The notes: generated from the sequence alone by a model not told the origin. A stretch of 64,000 nt of DNA from Pseudoselenomonas ruminantium (GCF_900104055.1 NZ_FNJQ01000006.1:1-64000), one strand, 5' to 3'. Positions 1 to 7,791 are shown, counted from the first letter of the stretch. A program made the numbers and translations.

Positions 1-1
1 A

Positions 2-949
2 ACCCAGCTGATAAAATACCTCTATGATGAAACAGGCCGCCTGACCGACAGAGCCGAAAAACTCAACCAAAAGCGCAAAGGCACATGGTGGGCACTCCAA
101 GACCGCAATGGTATAGTTAATGAGTACCAGTGGAATGTCTACGGCAGTATGACCGAGCGCAAAGCCGGAAATTTGCGGAATGTCTATGAATATGCGCCTA
201 ATGGTCAGTTGACGGCTGCAATCTCCAATGGTATGGACTATCGCTACAGCTACGACAAAGACGGCCTGTTGACCGCCAAGAAAGCCAGCGGCAGGACACT
301 TCTGGGCTATACCTATGACGAACTAGGGCGTAAAACCAGCCAGACGGACATTTCCGGGCGAAAAGTCAAATACCAGTTTGACCAGTCAAACCACCTGTGT
401 GACATACGGGATGAATTGTTTGCAGGAACTATAGATGTTTTATCTGGTGTAGGAGCTATAATAGGGGGTGTTTATGAAATGAATAAGTTTTACCAATCAG
501 GAAATAAAATGCATTTTTCGCTGGCAACATTTGGGGTAGCAAAAGGCCTTTCTGATCTTGAACATGGAAGAGGAGGAATAAATGACTTTGTTTTTGGAAC
601 AGATAGTGCGCATGACTATTTTAAAGAAGGAGTTATGAATGCTGGTAGCTATTTTACACCAATTAGTAAAGAGAGTTTTGGCTTTATGTATGATATTGGT
701 AGTGCTATTTCGGGAGGGGTTAATGGGAAAGTAGAGCTGCTAGCAAAACAAAAGGATATAGTTAGTGTGGTTGGGGATGTACAAGATAGTGCACTAGAAA
801 ATGCGACGAATGATAGTAAAAAGACGGCAGAGGGGATTGTTGAGAAATTAAGAGATCCAGTAAAATGTTATAATGAGGACGCAAAGAATCGTCCAGTTAA
901 TATTACTATTGGTGAATTAATGAATGAATTAGGTACTGTAAATCGTTAG
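2..949 (+). CDS. Rhs YD-repeat fragment fused to toxin tail A (5' partial)
   Basis: The frame is open from the window edge, so the gene begins upstream. Roughly the first 135 codons are Rhs core with YD repeats (motifs such as YEYAPNGQLT and YSYDKDGLLT). At about base 395 the Rhs sequence stops without the usual RARFYNP...NPVDYYDPSGY end-signature and jumps to an AT-rich tail with a glycine-rich hydrophobic stretch, the motif AHDYFKEG, and the ending IGELMNELGTVNR. The tail resembles the tail of the protein at 6539-7399 (AHDYLKEG, AGKQKD, CNELGSINH). I infer a polymorphic toxin C-terminus joined to Rhs after an internal deletion. Activity is unknown; the hydrophobic centre and the membrane protein just downstream suggest a membrane-acting toxin. 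Whether it is still expressed depends on sequence outside the window. Confidence 0.7.
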   Translation, partial: TQLIKYLYDETGRLTDRAEKLNQKRKGTWWALQDRNGIVNEYQWNVYGSMTERKAGNLRNVYEYAPNGQLTAAISNGMDYRYSYDKDGLLTAKKASGRTLLGYTYDELGRKTSQTDISGRKVKYQFDQSNHLCDIRDELFAGTIDVLSGVGAIIGGVYEMNKFYQSGNKMHFSLATFGVAKGLSDLEHGRGGINDFVFGTDSAHDYFKEGVMNAGSYFTPISKESFGFMYDIGSAISGGVNGKVELLAKQKDIVSVVGDVQDSALENATNDSKKTAEGIVEKLRDPVKCYNEDAKNRPVNITIGELMNELGTVNR

Positions 950-959
950 GAGTTTTTAT

Positions 960-1286
960 ATGAAAAAAGTGTTAAAATTCGTTGGGGAAGAAAAGTGGAG
1001 AGCGTATCTTTTTTGGTATTTGATTGCATATTTGTTTCTTGCATGGAATATCATAACAAAAGACAATAATCTTTCCTTAGAGAAGTTTTTCCCTTTTAAA
1101 ATGTTTATGATATACATATCGTATATGTTTGCACCGGTGAACTATAAAATGGTTCATGAGATTTGTTCAAGTGAATGGATACTTAAAAGAAGTATTATAA
1201 TCAGTGCTGTTTTTATTTTTGTCGTTGTAGTAAGTGCTTTGATCGAGAAAGACTATCATATGGGCGTGTATTGGCTAATTTGGTAA
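960..1286 (+). CDS. Small three-helix membrane protein, candidate immunity protein
   Basis: A 108-residue protein starting 10 bases after toxin tail A, with GGAG-type ribosome binding sequence in the gap. Three hydrophobic segments lie near residues 17-34, 47-62 and 77-96. It shares the motif KWRAY.FWYLI, a central FPFK/FPLK followed by a FAPVNYK segment, and the ending with aromatic residues with the protein at 2774-3127, and more distantly with those at 2323, 4445 and 7417. I know no named family for it. Its position directly behind a toxin tail, repeated four times in this array, is the reason to propose an immunity role at the inner membrane. It could instead be a helper or part of the toxin. 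Confidence 0.6.
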   Translation: MKKVLKFVGEEKWRAYLFWYLIAYLFLAWNIITKDNNLSLEKFFPFKMFMIYISYMFAPVNYKMVHEICSSEWILKRSIIISAVFIFVVVVSALIEKDYHMGVYWLIW

Positions 1287-1358
1287 TATGGGTGGCGATG
1301 TATATAGTTTCATAAAATTACTAGCATCGATTTGTTATGGATGATACTTTAAAAGGTA

Positions 1359-2297
1359 ATGGGATGGTATGCACGTTATTACAATTCAGATGCTATACAA
1401 TTACTGTTAGCCCAGACACAGCAGAAGCTGATTTTTCTATGGCTGAACCAAACGGACGGCTTTGCCGCCAGCTCCATCAACTCATCCCCGCCAGAGAGCA
1501 CGAGAAATAAAAGCTTCAAAGCCCCCGGCGGCAAGGAGATACTGCTGACCGATGAGGGCATCTACATCATGTGCCAGCACCAGAGCATCTTTATCGACCT
1601 GACACAGGGCGATGGCATCAAGATTGTATCGTCCAAGGATATCCATGTTTCCTCCGATGCCAACGTCACCTTGTCAGCAGAGAAGAAACTGACCATGCTG
1701 GCGAAGGAAGGGCTTACTTTACAGGTAGGCGATTTAGCAGGATATTTGGATATTACAGGTGGATATACAGATATAACAATGGCGGTAGAAGCTGCAGGAC
1801 TATTGATGGCTAGTGAGACTGCTACAATGAGGGAGCAGACGATTGGCTATACAGGAGCTGTAATTACTGGTGTTTATGGTTTGAGTAATGCTGCAAGTGG
1901 CGTGGGAGAGTTTTTAGAGGGGGTTGGAGCAGGTGAACACGATTGGGATTTTTTGAAAAGAGGTGCCAGGTGGATTTCTCCTGAAAATGGCGAAATGATA
2001 TATGATTGCGGTAATTTATTAAAAAGTGGACGTGGAGCAATAGAATCAAAGAAGATAATGGATATTGTAAGTTCGGGAAAAGATTTTAATGATGTGCTGG
2101 ATGAAACGCAAAAGAAAATAGAAAAATATAATGAAGACATAGATGCGGTCAAGAAAAATGTAATTGAATATGTAAATGATGGTGCGAAAGAATTTAGAAG
2201 ATATATACCTGAACATGTTGGCGAGAAGAAAAATCAATATCCTACAGATGTTAAGGTTGATAAAAATCTAGGTGTACTGTTTGATGTGTTTAGATAG
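1359..2297 (+). CDS. VgrG tail fused to toxin tail B
   Basis: From about residue 33 the protein is the C-terminal beta-helix part of a VgrG spike (motifs SSINSSPPESTRNKSFKAPG, LLTDEGIY, KDIHVSSDANVTLSAEKKLT). At LTLQVGD the spike sequence switches to an unrelated tail that starts GYLDITGGY. The tail has a long Gly/Ala-rich hydrophobic region, the motif GVGAGEHDWDF, the motif YDCGNLLKSG and the ending VDKNLGVLFDVF. The same tail follows a DUF4280 domain at 3429-4424, so it is a movable toxin-like module. Only the last ~100 residues of a ~470-residue VgrG remain and the assigned start has no well-spaced ribosome binding site. It is probably an orphan cassette that is silent unless recombined behind an intact vgrG. 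Confidence 0.6.
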   Translation: MGWYARYYNSDAIQLLLAQTQQKLIFLWLNQTDGFAASSINSSPPESTRNKSFKAPGGKEILLTDEGIYIMCQHQSIFIDLTQGDGIKIVSSKDIHVSSDANVTLSAEKKLTMLAKEGLTLQVGDLAGYLDITGGYTDITMAVEAAGLLMASETATMREQTIGYTGAVITGVYGLSNAASGVGEFLEGVGAGEHDWDFLKRGARWISPENGEMIYDCGNLLKSGRGAIESKKIMDIVSSGKDFNDVLDETQKKIEKYNEDIDAVKKNVIEYVNDGAKEFRRYIPEHVGEKKNQYPTDVKVDKNLGVLFDVFR

Positions 2298-2322
2298 TAA
2301 TTGTATAGGGGGAGAGAAAGCA

Positions 2323-2687
2323 ATGAAAAATTTTTTTGTTAAAATGATTGATGGAATTGGGGAAGAAAGATTGAATGATTTTTTTAAAAGCAAAAAAAAT
2401 CATTCTTATTTTGGTATATACTAACATATGTTATTGTTGCGATTTTTGATTGTGTTAATTTTAATTGGGGGTTACAGAGAAGTTTCTTTCCGTTGAAATT
2501 ATATCCACTACTGATTGCAAAAAATATAGGAACTGTAATGAATAAAAGAGCAAATAAAGAATTTTTTTCGCCCCAAGAAGCAAAGTGTGATTTTTCGTTA
2601 ATGTTTGCAATTATTGCTACTACTGCAATAGTAGGTGTTGTTATATATGAATTCACTGGAGTTAACTTGGTTTGGTTAGTGATGTGA
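2323..2687 (+). pseudogene. Frameshifted small membrane protein (partner of tail B)
   Basis: A good GGGGGAGA ribosome binding sequence precedes ATG 2323. The first frame reads MKNFFVKMIDGIGEERLNDF and continues to a stop at about 2424. A one-base backward shift at the A8 run at 2392-2399 gives SFLFWYILTYVIVAIF and onwards to VNLVWLVM at 2687. That composite aligns end to end with the intact protein at 4445-4801 (NSFFQIKSRAFWFWYIVSYI; VNLIWLIM). So this is either a pseudogene with a one-base loss in a homopolymer or a gene needing -1 slippage: the run contains the heptamer A AAA AAT in the correct phase. It follows toxin tail B by 25 bases. Confidence 0.65.
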
Positions 2688-2773
2688 ATTGTTTGTAAAT
2701 TAAGAGGAAATTTGTGCTATATTATCGATGATAAAGATACAGTTGATTCTTTGTCAAGGGATGTGGAGATAAC

Positions 2774-3127
2774 GTGAAGAATAATATAATTCTATCATTT
2801 TTGACCTATGTGGGAGAAAAGAAATGGAGAGCATATTGTTTTTGGTATTTGATAGGGTATCTGGCGATTGTATGGCATGTAGGAATTAGACGTGGCGATT
2901 TTTCATTGTCAGCTCTTTTTCCTTTGAAGATATTACCTGTTTACATATCAATATTTTTTGCACCTGTTAATTATAAGGCTGTACGTGGTCAAGGAACGCA
3001 AGAATGGGTTTTGAGAAGGAGTTTTAAGCTGGGAATAGGATTTATAGTGTTGTTGGTGACTATTGCTATATTTGAGAAAACTTTCCGGACTGGTTGGTTT
3101 TTGTATATTTGGAAAAAAAATATTTAG
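2774..3127 (+). CDS. Small three-helix membrane protein, candidate immunity protein
   Basis: A 117-residue membrane protein with a GTG start and a GGAG sequence a few bases upstream. It carries VGEKKWRAYCFWYLIGYL, then FPLKILPVYIS, FAPVNYKAV and a third hydrophobic segment near residues 88-104. It is closest to the protein at 960-1286, yet no toxin tail lies directly in front of it: it follows the frameshifted partner of tail B. It may be an orphan immunity gene left after its toxin was lost, as is common in polymorphic toxin arrays. Function not established. Confidence 0.55.
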   Translation: MKNNIILSFLTYVGEKKWRAYCFWYLIGYLAIVWHVGIRRGDFSLSALFPLKILPVYISIFFAPVNYKAVRGQGTQEWVLRRSFKLGIGFIVLLVTIAIFEKTFRTGWFLYIWKKNI

Positions 3128-3146
3128 AATTTAAGCGGCAGATAAT

Positions 3147-3410
3147 AAGGAGATACTGCTGACCGATGAGGGCATCTACATCATGTGCCAGCACCAGAGC
3201 ATCTTTATCGACCTGACACAGGGCGATGGCATCAAGATCGTATCGTCCAAGGATATCCATGTGTCCTCCGATGCCAATGTCACATTGTCGTCGGAGAAGA
3301 AATTGACTATGCTGGCAAAGGAGAACCTGACACTTCAGGTGGGAGATTCTAAAATCAATATGGGGAAGGATTAGATTGTATTGGGGGCTAAGAATGTGAA
3401 GTTAAGTTGA
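3147..3410 (+). pseudogene. VgrG 3' remnant with premature stop
   Basis: The stretch repeats, almost base for base, the vgrG tail inside 1359-2297: LLTDEGIYIMCQHQSIFIDL, then KDIHVSSDANVTLSSEKKLT and LTLQVGDSKINMGK. There is no start and no upstream vgrG body, and a TAG at 3372-3374 interrupts the frame. The homologous copy at 6343-6522 reads on through GKEQIVLGAKNVKMS, and here the codons after the TAG still encode IVLGAKNVKLS to a stop at 3408. It is a decayed 3' end that now sits just in front of a DUF4280-toxin gene, the same order as in the intact module at 12.8-15.1 kb. Confidence 0.8.
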
Positions 3411-3428
3411 TAGATGGGAGAATGTATA

Positions 3429-4424
3429 ATGTCAGATATAAAAGAATATATGACGGATAAGAAAAAAACACATTGTTCTATGGGAAGCTGGCCGGATATG
3501 GTGAAAACGAAAGGTCATGGCATAAATAACGAGAATGAACAATATTTAAATGCAACGGATCATTGGCCAATCAAAAATATTATTTGTTATGGGTATTGCC
3601 GATGCACAGGCATGTTGTGTGTTCCTGATACGCCTAAGGTGTGGATTGATGTTGATGAAAATGCATTACTGGATGGAGCTCCTCGTTTGACAGAAAAAAG
3701 TCGCTTGTTATGTAGGCATGGTGGTGAAATAAGTTTTGGCGAGGGTGAATCATATGGCTTACTAGAATGTATTCAAGATCTGATTGAAGGAAAGTATGCT
3801 AAATCTATCGCGCAGGATGATTTAGCGAGCCAATTAAAAAAAATATACGGTAATAAGTTAGTATCAGCATATTTAGATATTACGGGGGGCTATGCTGATG
3901 TGAGAGTAGCTGCGGCTGGTGCTGGTTTATTGTTTGCTAGTAATACATCAATGTGTGGTCGTGCACTTGGAGTTACAGGCGTAGCTGTTCTTGGAATATA
4001 TGGTGCTGGTAATATGGCTAATGGTCTAGGAGAATTTTTGGAGGGGGTTGGAGCAGGTGAACATGATTGGGATTTTGTTAAGAATGAGTTTAAGAGAATT
4101 TCTCCGGAATATGGAGAGGCAATATATGATTATGGTAATCTTCTCAAGAGTGGACGTGAAGCAATAAAATCAAAGCAAGTGATGGATATTATAAGTTCTG
4201 GGAAAGACCTTAATGATGTAATAGATGTGACAAAAAAGAAAATAGATAAGTGTGCTGATAATATAGAGACAACAAAGAAAAATGTAATAGATTATGTAGA
4301 TAATCGTGCACGGCAGATTAAAGATAATGTGGATGAATGGAGACGTGGTAAGAATAATGATTATAATACAAATGTTAAAGTAGATAAAAATATAAGTGTG
4401 TTATATGAGGTATATAGGAATTAG
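3429..4424 (+). CDS. DUF4280 (PAAR-like) protein with toxin tail C
   Basis: I place the start at ATG 3429, nine bases after GGGAG, rather than at ATG 3414. The N-terminal ~115 residues are a DUF4280 PAAR-like domain: KEYMTDKK, an LNATDH motif, CYGYCRC, CVPDTPKVW, then a GAPRLT...LLCRHGGEI segment with conserved cysteines. PAAR-like domains cap VgrG spikes. The C-terminal half from about residue 135 (AYLDITGGYADV) matches toxin tail B over its full length, including GVGAGEHDWDF, YDYGNLLKSG, ISSGKDLNDV and VDKNISVLYEVY. I infer a spike-tip effector. The toxin family is unknown to me. The next gene, 20 bases on, is its likely immunity partner. Confidence 0.75.
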   Translation: MSDIKEYMTDKKKTHCSMGSWPDMVKTKGHGINNENEQYLNATDHWPIKNIICYGYCRCTGMLCVPDTPKVWIDVDENALLDGAPRLTEKSRLLCRHGGEISFGEGESYGLLECIQDLIEGKYAKSIAQDDLASQLKKIYGNKLVSAYLDITGGYADVRVAAAGAGLLFASNTSMCGRALGVTGVAVLGIYGAGNMANGLGEFLEGVGAGEHDWDFVKNEFKRISPEYGEAIYDYGNLLKSGREAIKSKQVMDIISSGKDLNDVIDVTKKKIDKCADNIETTKKNVIDYVDNRARQIKDNVDEWRRGKNNDYNTNVKVDKNISVLYEVYRN

Positions 4425-4444
4425 TTATAATGGGGTGAATTTTC

Positions 4445-4801
4445 ATGATAAAAACACTAATTAAATACATTAATGAAGATGCGTTGAATTCGTTTTTTCA
4501 AATAAAAAGTAGAGCTTTTTGGTTCTGGTATATAGTATCGTATATTATTACTATATGCTTTGGATGCTTATATTTTAAATGGTATTCATTGGATGGGGTG
4601 GTTCCTTTAAAATTATTCCCATTTTTGTTTGCTAGAACCGCGGGGAAGTGGATGAGTAAAAAGGCAAATAATGAAATATGCCTTTCTAAGGATGTAGAAC
4701 GGGATTTTAGAAGAATGTTTTTGACTGTTGCTGTTATTGCAATGGTTAGTGTGGTTGTTTATAAATTTACAGGAGTAAATTTAATTTGGTTGATAATGTA
4801 A
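4445..4801 (+). CDS. Small membrane protein, candidate immunity to tail C
   Basis: A 118-residue protein with a GGGGTGA ribosome binding sequence. Hydrophobic segments lie near residues 22-42, 52-64 and 92-108. Key shared motifs are NSFFQIKSR, FWFWYIVSYI, PLKLFPFLFA and the ending TGVNLIWLIM. It is the only intact member of its subfamily in the window; the frameshifted gene at 2323 is its closest relative, matching the fact that their upstream toxin tails (B and C) are also closest relatives. This paired similarity supports a cognate toxin-immunity relation. No experimental family is known to me. Confidence 0.6.
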   Translation: MIKTLIKYINEDALNSFFQIKSRAFWFWYIVSYIITICFGCLYFKWYSLDGVVPLKLFPFLFARTAGKWMSKKANNEICLSKDVERDFRRMFLTVAVIAMVSVVVYKFTGVNLIWLIM

Positions 4802-4920
4802 ATATCTAAATAGGTGAATTCATATCAAGAGATTAAAGACTTTTTTTATGGAACTCAAACTTCCCACATGCAAAATACTCATGGCACCTTGAAAACTGTA
4901 TATCTCAAGAGATAAATTCC

Positions 4921-5085
4921 TTAAGCAGCCTGCAATAACCGCAGCATAGAGTCAGGCAGTTTGGACGTGAACTTTTCGTAGAAGACTTCAACCTGTTCGT
5001 CCGTGATATGAAATTCTTCCTGAACCGCAGCCAGCATGGCTTCCACTATGATTTGCATAGACTCCTGGTACGTCTTGTCTGCCAT
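4921..5085 (-). pseudogene. Fragment of an unrecognised gene
   Basis: On the minus strand a 54-residue frame, starting MADKTYQESMQ and ending SKLPDSMLRLLQAA, runs to a stop at 4921. It lacks a convincing ribosome binding sequence and ends exactly where Rhs sequence begins on the other strand (about 5092). The amphipathic character reads like a real C-terminus, so I take it as the 3' end of a gene cut off by an Rhs fragment. I do not recognise the family. The ~120 bases before it (4802-4920) are AT-rich and I see no gene there. Confidence 0.3.
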
Positions 5086-5802
5086 CTCGGCAATGCTTAT
5101 GATGCCTTCGGTAATACGGTAGACAAGGAAGAACAAATCCTCAACCGCTACCAATACACCGGTCAGCAGTTCGACGCAATTACGCAGCAATACTACCTGC
5201 GAGCAAGATTCTACAACCCTGCCATCGCTAGATTTACGCAGGAAGATGAGTATCATGGAGATGGGTTGAATCTTTATGCGTACTGTGCAAATAATCCGGT
5301 AGATTATTATGATCTGAGTGGGTATTGTGCAAGCGAAACAAAAGAATCACCAGTTGCAAAAATTTCTGATGTAGATGAGAGTAAATTATCAGGTTGGGTA
5401 GAACGGCCGAATAATGAAATATATAATAAGTATAAAGAAACATTTGATAATTCTACTTTCTACAATCAGAAAAATGGCAAAGTTATATGGCCTGAAAATG
5501 ATGGTGCTGTTTTTGGGACTACAAAATCAGTAACATTAACAAAAGGATATCAAATTGACAGATTTGGCAAGGAGACTGGCTACTATGTTTCACCTAAAGA
5601 TATGTCTTATGAAAGTAGGTATTTGAGACCGAGAACTAAGGAATTAACGCCATATACGCAATATGAGGTATTGAAGCCAATAAAAGCAGAAGGGAGTGTG
5701 ATTGCACCATGGTTTAATCAACCAGGTGGAGGTATTCAGTTTAAATTAGAAAAGAGTATACGGGAACTTATTGAAGAAAATAAAATTAGGAGAATTGATT
5801 AA
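5008..5802 (+). CDS. Orphan Rhs end with TNT-type NAD+ glycohydrolase toxin
   Basis: Rhs homology starts near 5092 (NAYDAFGN) and includes the conserved Rhs end-signature: NRYQYTGQQFD, YYLRARFYNPAIARF and NNPVDYYDLSGY. After it comes a toxin domain with the TNT hallmarks: WPENDGAVFGT, a DRFGKETGYYVSP segment, SRYLRP, an APWFNQPGGGIQF block and a short terminal helix. TNT domains hydrolyse NAD+ and kill the recipient by depleting it; the Arg in SRYLRP and the Gln in GGGIQF are the expected conserved positions. The first ~28 codons of the open frame are not Rhs and lack a ribosome binding site, so the cassette looks headless and probably depends on recombination to be expressed. Its immunity gene abuts it with no gap. 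Confidence 0.8.
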   Translation: MKFFLNRSQHGFHYDLHRLLVRLVCHLGNAYDAFGNTVDKEEQILNRYQYTGQQFDAITQQYYLRARFYNPAIARFTQEDEYHGDGLNLYAYCANNPVDYYDLSGYCASETKESPVAKISDVDESKLSGWVERPNNEIYNKYKETFDNSTFYNQKNGKVIWPENDGAVFGTTKSVTLTKGYQIDRFGKETGYYVSPKDMSYESRYLRPRTKELTPYTQYEVLKPIKAEGSVIAPWFNQPGGGIQFKLEKSIRELIEENKIRRID

Positions 5803-6057
5803 ATGAAAATGTTAGAGTTAAGGGGAAAATTAAATGAAAAAAAGGTTCCATCTGATATGTATAGTCTTGATGGTTGGACGCCTTTTGAAAAAATGTGTAT
5901 TGAAAAAATGGGGGGCGAATGGCATGTTTGCTGTAGTGAAAAAGGTTCTAAAAACGGATTGAAAATTTTTAAAAGAGAAGATGATGCATGTGAATATTTT
6001 TATAAATGTGTAATGTGGGATTTTAATGCATATTTAGAGTGGAAAAATAAACAGTGA
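5803..6057 (+). CDS. Candidate immunity protein for the TNT toxin
   Basis: An 84-residue protein whose ATG follows the toxin stop codon directly (TAA then ATG), indicating translational coupling. It is small, soluble and charged, with aromatic-rich ends (GEWHVCCSEKG, YFYKCVMWDFNAYLEWKNK). TNT toxins need a cytoplasmic inhibitor in the producing cell, and the position fits. I do not recognise the sequence as a named immunity family, so the role is inferred from position alone. Confidence 0.6.
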   Translation: MKMLELRGKLNEKKVPSDMYSLDGWTPFEKMCIEKMGGEWHVCCSEKGSKNGLKIFKREDDACEYFYKCVMWDFNAYLEWKNKQ

Positions 6058-6097
6058 TTTATGATTTTTTATAAGAGGTTGTGGATTCGCTAGATAA

Positions 6098-6340
6098 TTG
6101 GGTAAATATATTAGGGAAGTTGATAGTTTTATGATTGAAACACTAAATCAATATAAAGAAAAACGTTACCAAGATGTAGAAGGAGATTTTTTAGCCCAAA
6201 GCTTTGCCGAGTGGGATAAGGATTTTACTGCAATCTGCAAATTTTGGCGAGATGGTTTGCAGGAAGCAGTGGCTGGAGCTGCTGCGGTGCAACAGGAGAC
6301 AGGGGAGATTTGTTCTTATCTTAGTATCTCCTTGCTGTTG
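6098..6340 (+). pseudogene. 5' remnant resembling the pentapeptide-protein N-terminus
   Basis: About 80 codons read KYIREVDSFMIETLNQY, then EGDFLAQSFAEWDKDF and QQETGEICSYLSISLL before the frame runs out of phase into a vgrG tail. The start aligns with the N-terminus of the pentapeptide-repeat protein at 17592 (RYIPLEEMFLSAVNQYY). I infer a truncated relative of that gene, joined by deletion to the vgrG remnant that follows. The alignment is short, so this assignment is tentative. Confidence 0.4.
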
Positions 6341-6342
6341 TC

Positions 6343-6522
6343 ATCAAGATTGTATCGTCCAAAGATATTCATGTGTCCTCTGATGCCAATGTCACACTGT
6401 CGGCAGAGAAAAAACTGACTATGCTGGCGAAAGAGAACCTGACACTGCAAGTTGGTGATTCTAAAATCAATATGGGGAAGGAGCAGATTGTGTTGGGGGC
6501 TAAGAATGTGAAAATGAGCTGA
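6343..6522 (+). pseudogene. VgrG 3' remnant
   Basis: The last 59 codons of a vgrG: IKIVSSKDIHVSSDANVTLS, AEKKLTMLAKENLTLQVGD, then SKINMGKEQIVLGAKNVKMS and a TGA at 6520. It is the third copy of the same tail in the array (with 1533-1730 and 3147-3410). No body or start is present. As at 3147 it is followed within 20 bases by a DUF4280-toxin gene, showing that the conserved unit that moved was vgrG tail plus DUF4280 plus toxin plus membrane protein. Confidence 0.8.
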
Positions 6523-6538
6523 TAGAGGAGACGATATC

Positions 6539-7399
6539 GTGGCAGATGAAAAAGAATACATGACCGATAAAAAGTTTACGTTTTGTAATAAAGGAAGCTT
6601 AAAAGTTATAGTTAGAACCCAGGGATATGGATCATGGAAGAACAATGATGAAATGTTTTTAAATGCTAATGATCATGTAGTAGGTAGTAATATTTTATGT
6701 TATGGATATTGCAAATGTTTAGGAGAAATTTGTCGGCCGCGTACACCTAAGGTATGGATATACACAGATGAAAAATCCTTGATAGGCGGTGCGCCAAAAT
6801 TAACGCAGGATAGTCGTCTGTTTTGTATGAATGGTGGTGTTATTGGGGTTTGTGATGGTGATATACCTAGTATGGAGAGCGGTATAAAATGTTATATTGG
6901 AGCCAATAATAATAAGTGGGTTGCAGGTGCGGTTGATACTGTATCTGGAGTGACAGGGATGTATGCAGGCTTTATGCTGATGATGGGCGCTGAAGCTACA
7001 TTTGGAACATCAGCTATTCTAGGGGTATATATATTCGCAAAGGGGGCATCAGATACTTGGAATGGAATAGGAGAAATTACTGATGCTGTAGTAGGAACTA
7101 ATGATGCACATGATTATCTAAAAGAGGGAGTAGTTTATCTTGGGGAAAAAACACCGTTAGGTAAAGATGGAACTACCTTTGTATATGATTTTGGTAATAT
7201 GGCAATGGGGAAGTTGGAGGGAAAAACTGTAGAGAAATTTATTTTTTTGGCTGGGAAGCAAAAAGATGTGAGCACTGTGGTAGAGGATTATATTAACATA
7301 AGAAGGAAAAATGAAGTTGTGCAAAATTATGGTCCTAATCCGCAGATAGATAAAAATATCAATGATTTATGCAATGAATTGGGAAGTATAAATCATTAA
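6539..7399 (+). CDS. DUF4280 (PAAR-like) protein with toxin tail D
   Basis: GTG start with a GAGGAG sequence seven bases upstream; the N-terminus MADEKEYMTDKK matches the other DUF4280 proteins. The PAAR-like domain (residues 1-115) has LNANDH, CYGYCKC, CRPRTPKVW and GAPKLTQDSRLFC motifs. The tail begins near residue 125 and contains a glycine-rich hydrophobic centre (VSGVTGMYAGFMLMMGAEAT), TNDAHDYLKEG, FVYDFGNM, AGKQKDVSTVV and DKNINDLCNELGSIN. It is closest to tail A at the window start and more distant from tails B and C. I infer a spike-tip toxin of the same new family. The gene is intact, but the membrane protein behind it is frameshifted. Confidence 0.75.
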   Translation: MADEKEYMTDKKFTFCNKGSLKVIVRTQGYGSWKNNDEMFLNANDHVVGSNILCYGYCKCLGEICRPRTPKVWIYTDEKSLIGGAPKLTQDSRLFCMNGGVIGVCDGDIPSMESGIKCYIGANNNKWVAGAVDTVSGVTGMYAGFMLMMGAEATFGTSAILGVYIFAKGASDTWNGIGEITDAVVGTNDAHDYLKEGVVYLGEKTPLGKDGTTFVYDFGNMAMGKLEGKTVEKFIFLAGKQKDVSTVVEDYINIRRKNEVVQNYGPNPQIDKNINDLCNELGSINH

Positions 7400-7416
7400 G
7401 AGGAGGATATGAGGTT

Positions 7417-7772
7417 ATGAAGAAAAATATGCTATTTTCTGCTTTTATGTTTGTAGGGAGAAAAAAATGGCGTGCGTATTTTTTTGGTATTTATCTGTTT
7501 ACTTTATATTGATTATAAATACGCTTATCAAGTGCGAATACTATACTTGGGAAATGTTTTTTCCGTTAAAATTAATGCCATTGTTAGCGGCATATTTCTA
7601 TGGCCCTATTCATTATAGGCGTTCTAATGGCGAAAGCCCACAAACAATTCGTGATGAGATGTTAGCATCTAGAAAAATGGTGAAATATATATTGGGGGGA
7701 TCTGCTTTGCTGATTAGTGTGGCTACATTGTCTAAAATTCTGCATGTGAATTTGACTTGGTTCATAATATGA
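7417..7772 (+). pseudogene. Frameshifted small membrane protein (partner of tail D)
   Basis: From ATG 7417 (AGGAGG upstream) the frame reads MKKNMLFSAFMFVGRKKWRA, then YFFGIYLFTLY and a stop. A -1 shift at the T7 run at 7479-7485 gives YFFWYLSVYFILI and on to NLTWFII at 7772, which restores the FWYL motif and the FPLKLMPLL and PIHYRR segments seen in intact relatives. The run is a phase-correct T TTT TTT heptamer. Either one T was lost (or is missing in the assembly) or slippage is used. If the gene is really dead, its toxin at 6539 would lack an immunity partner here. Confidence 0.65.
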
Positions 7773-7791
7773 AAATTATCAGGGGATAGAG

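Noticed and set aside
1571..1813. 80-codon frame inside the vgrG tail
   Set aside because: It overlaps the vgrG frame in another phase; the vgrG frame has clear homology to 12786-14201.
4888..4920. CACCTTGAAAACTGTATA resembling the end of a 16S-23S spacer
   Set aside because: No rRNA sequence is adjacent on either side; the match is short and common in Firmicutes DNA.
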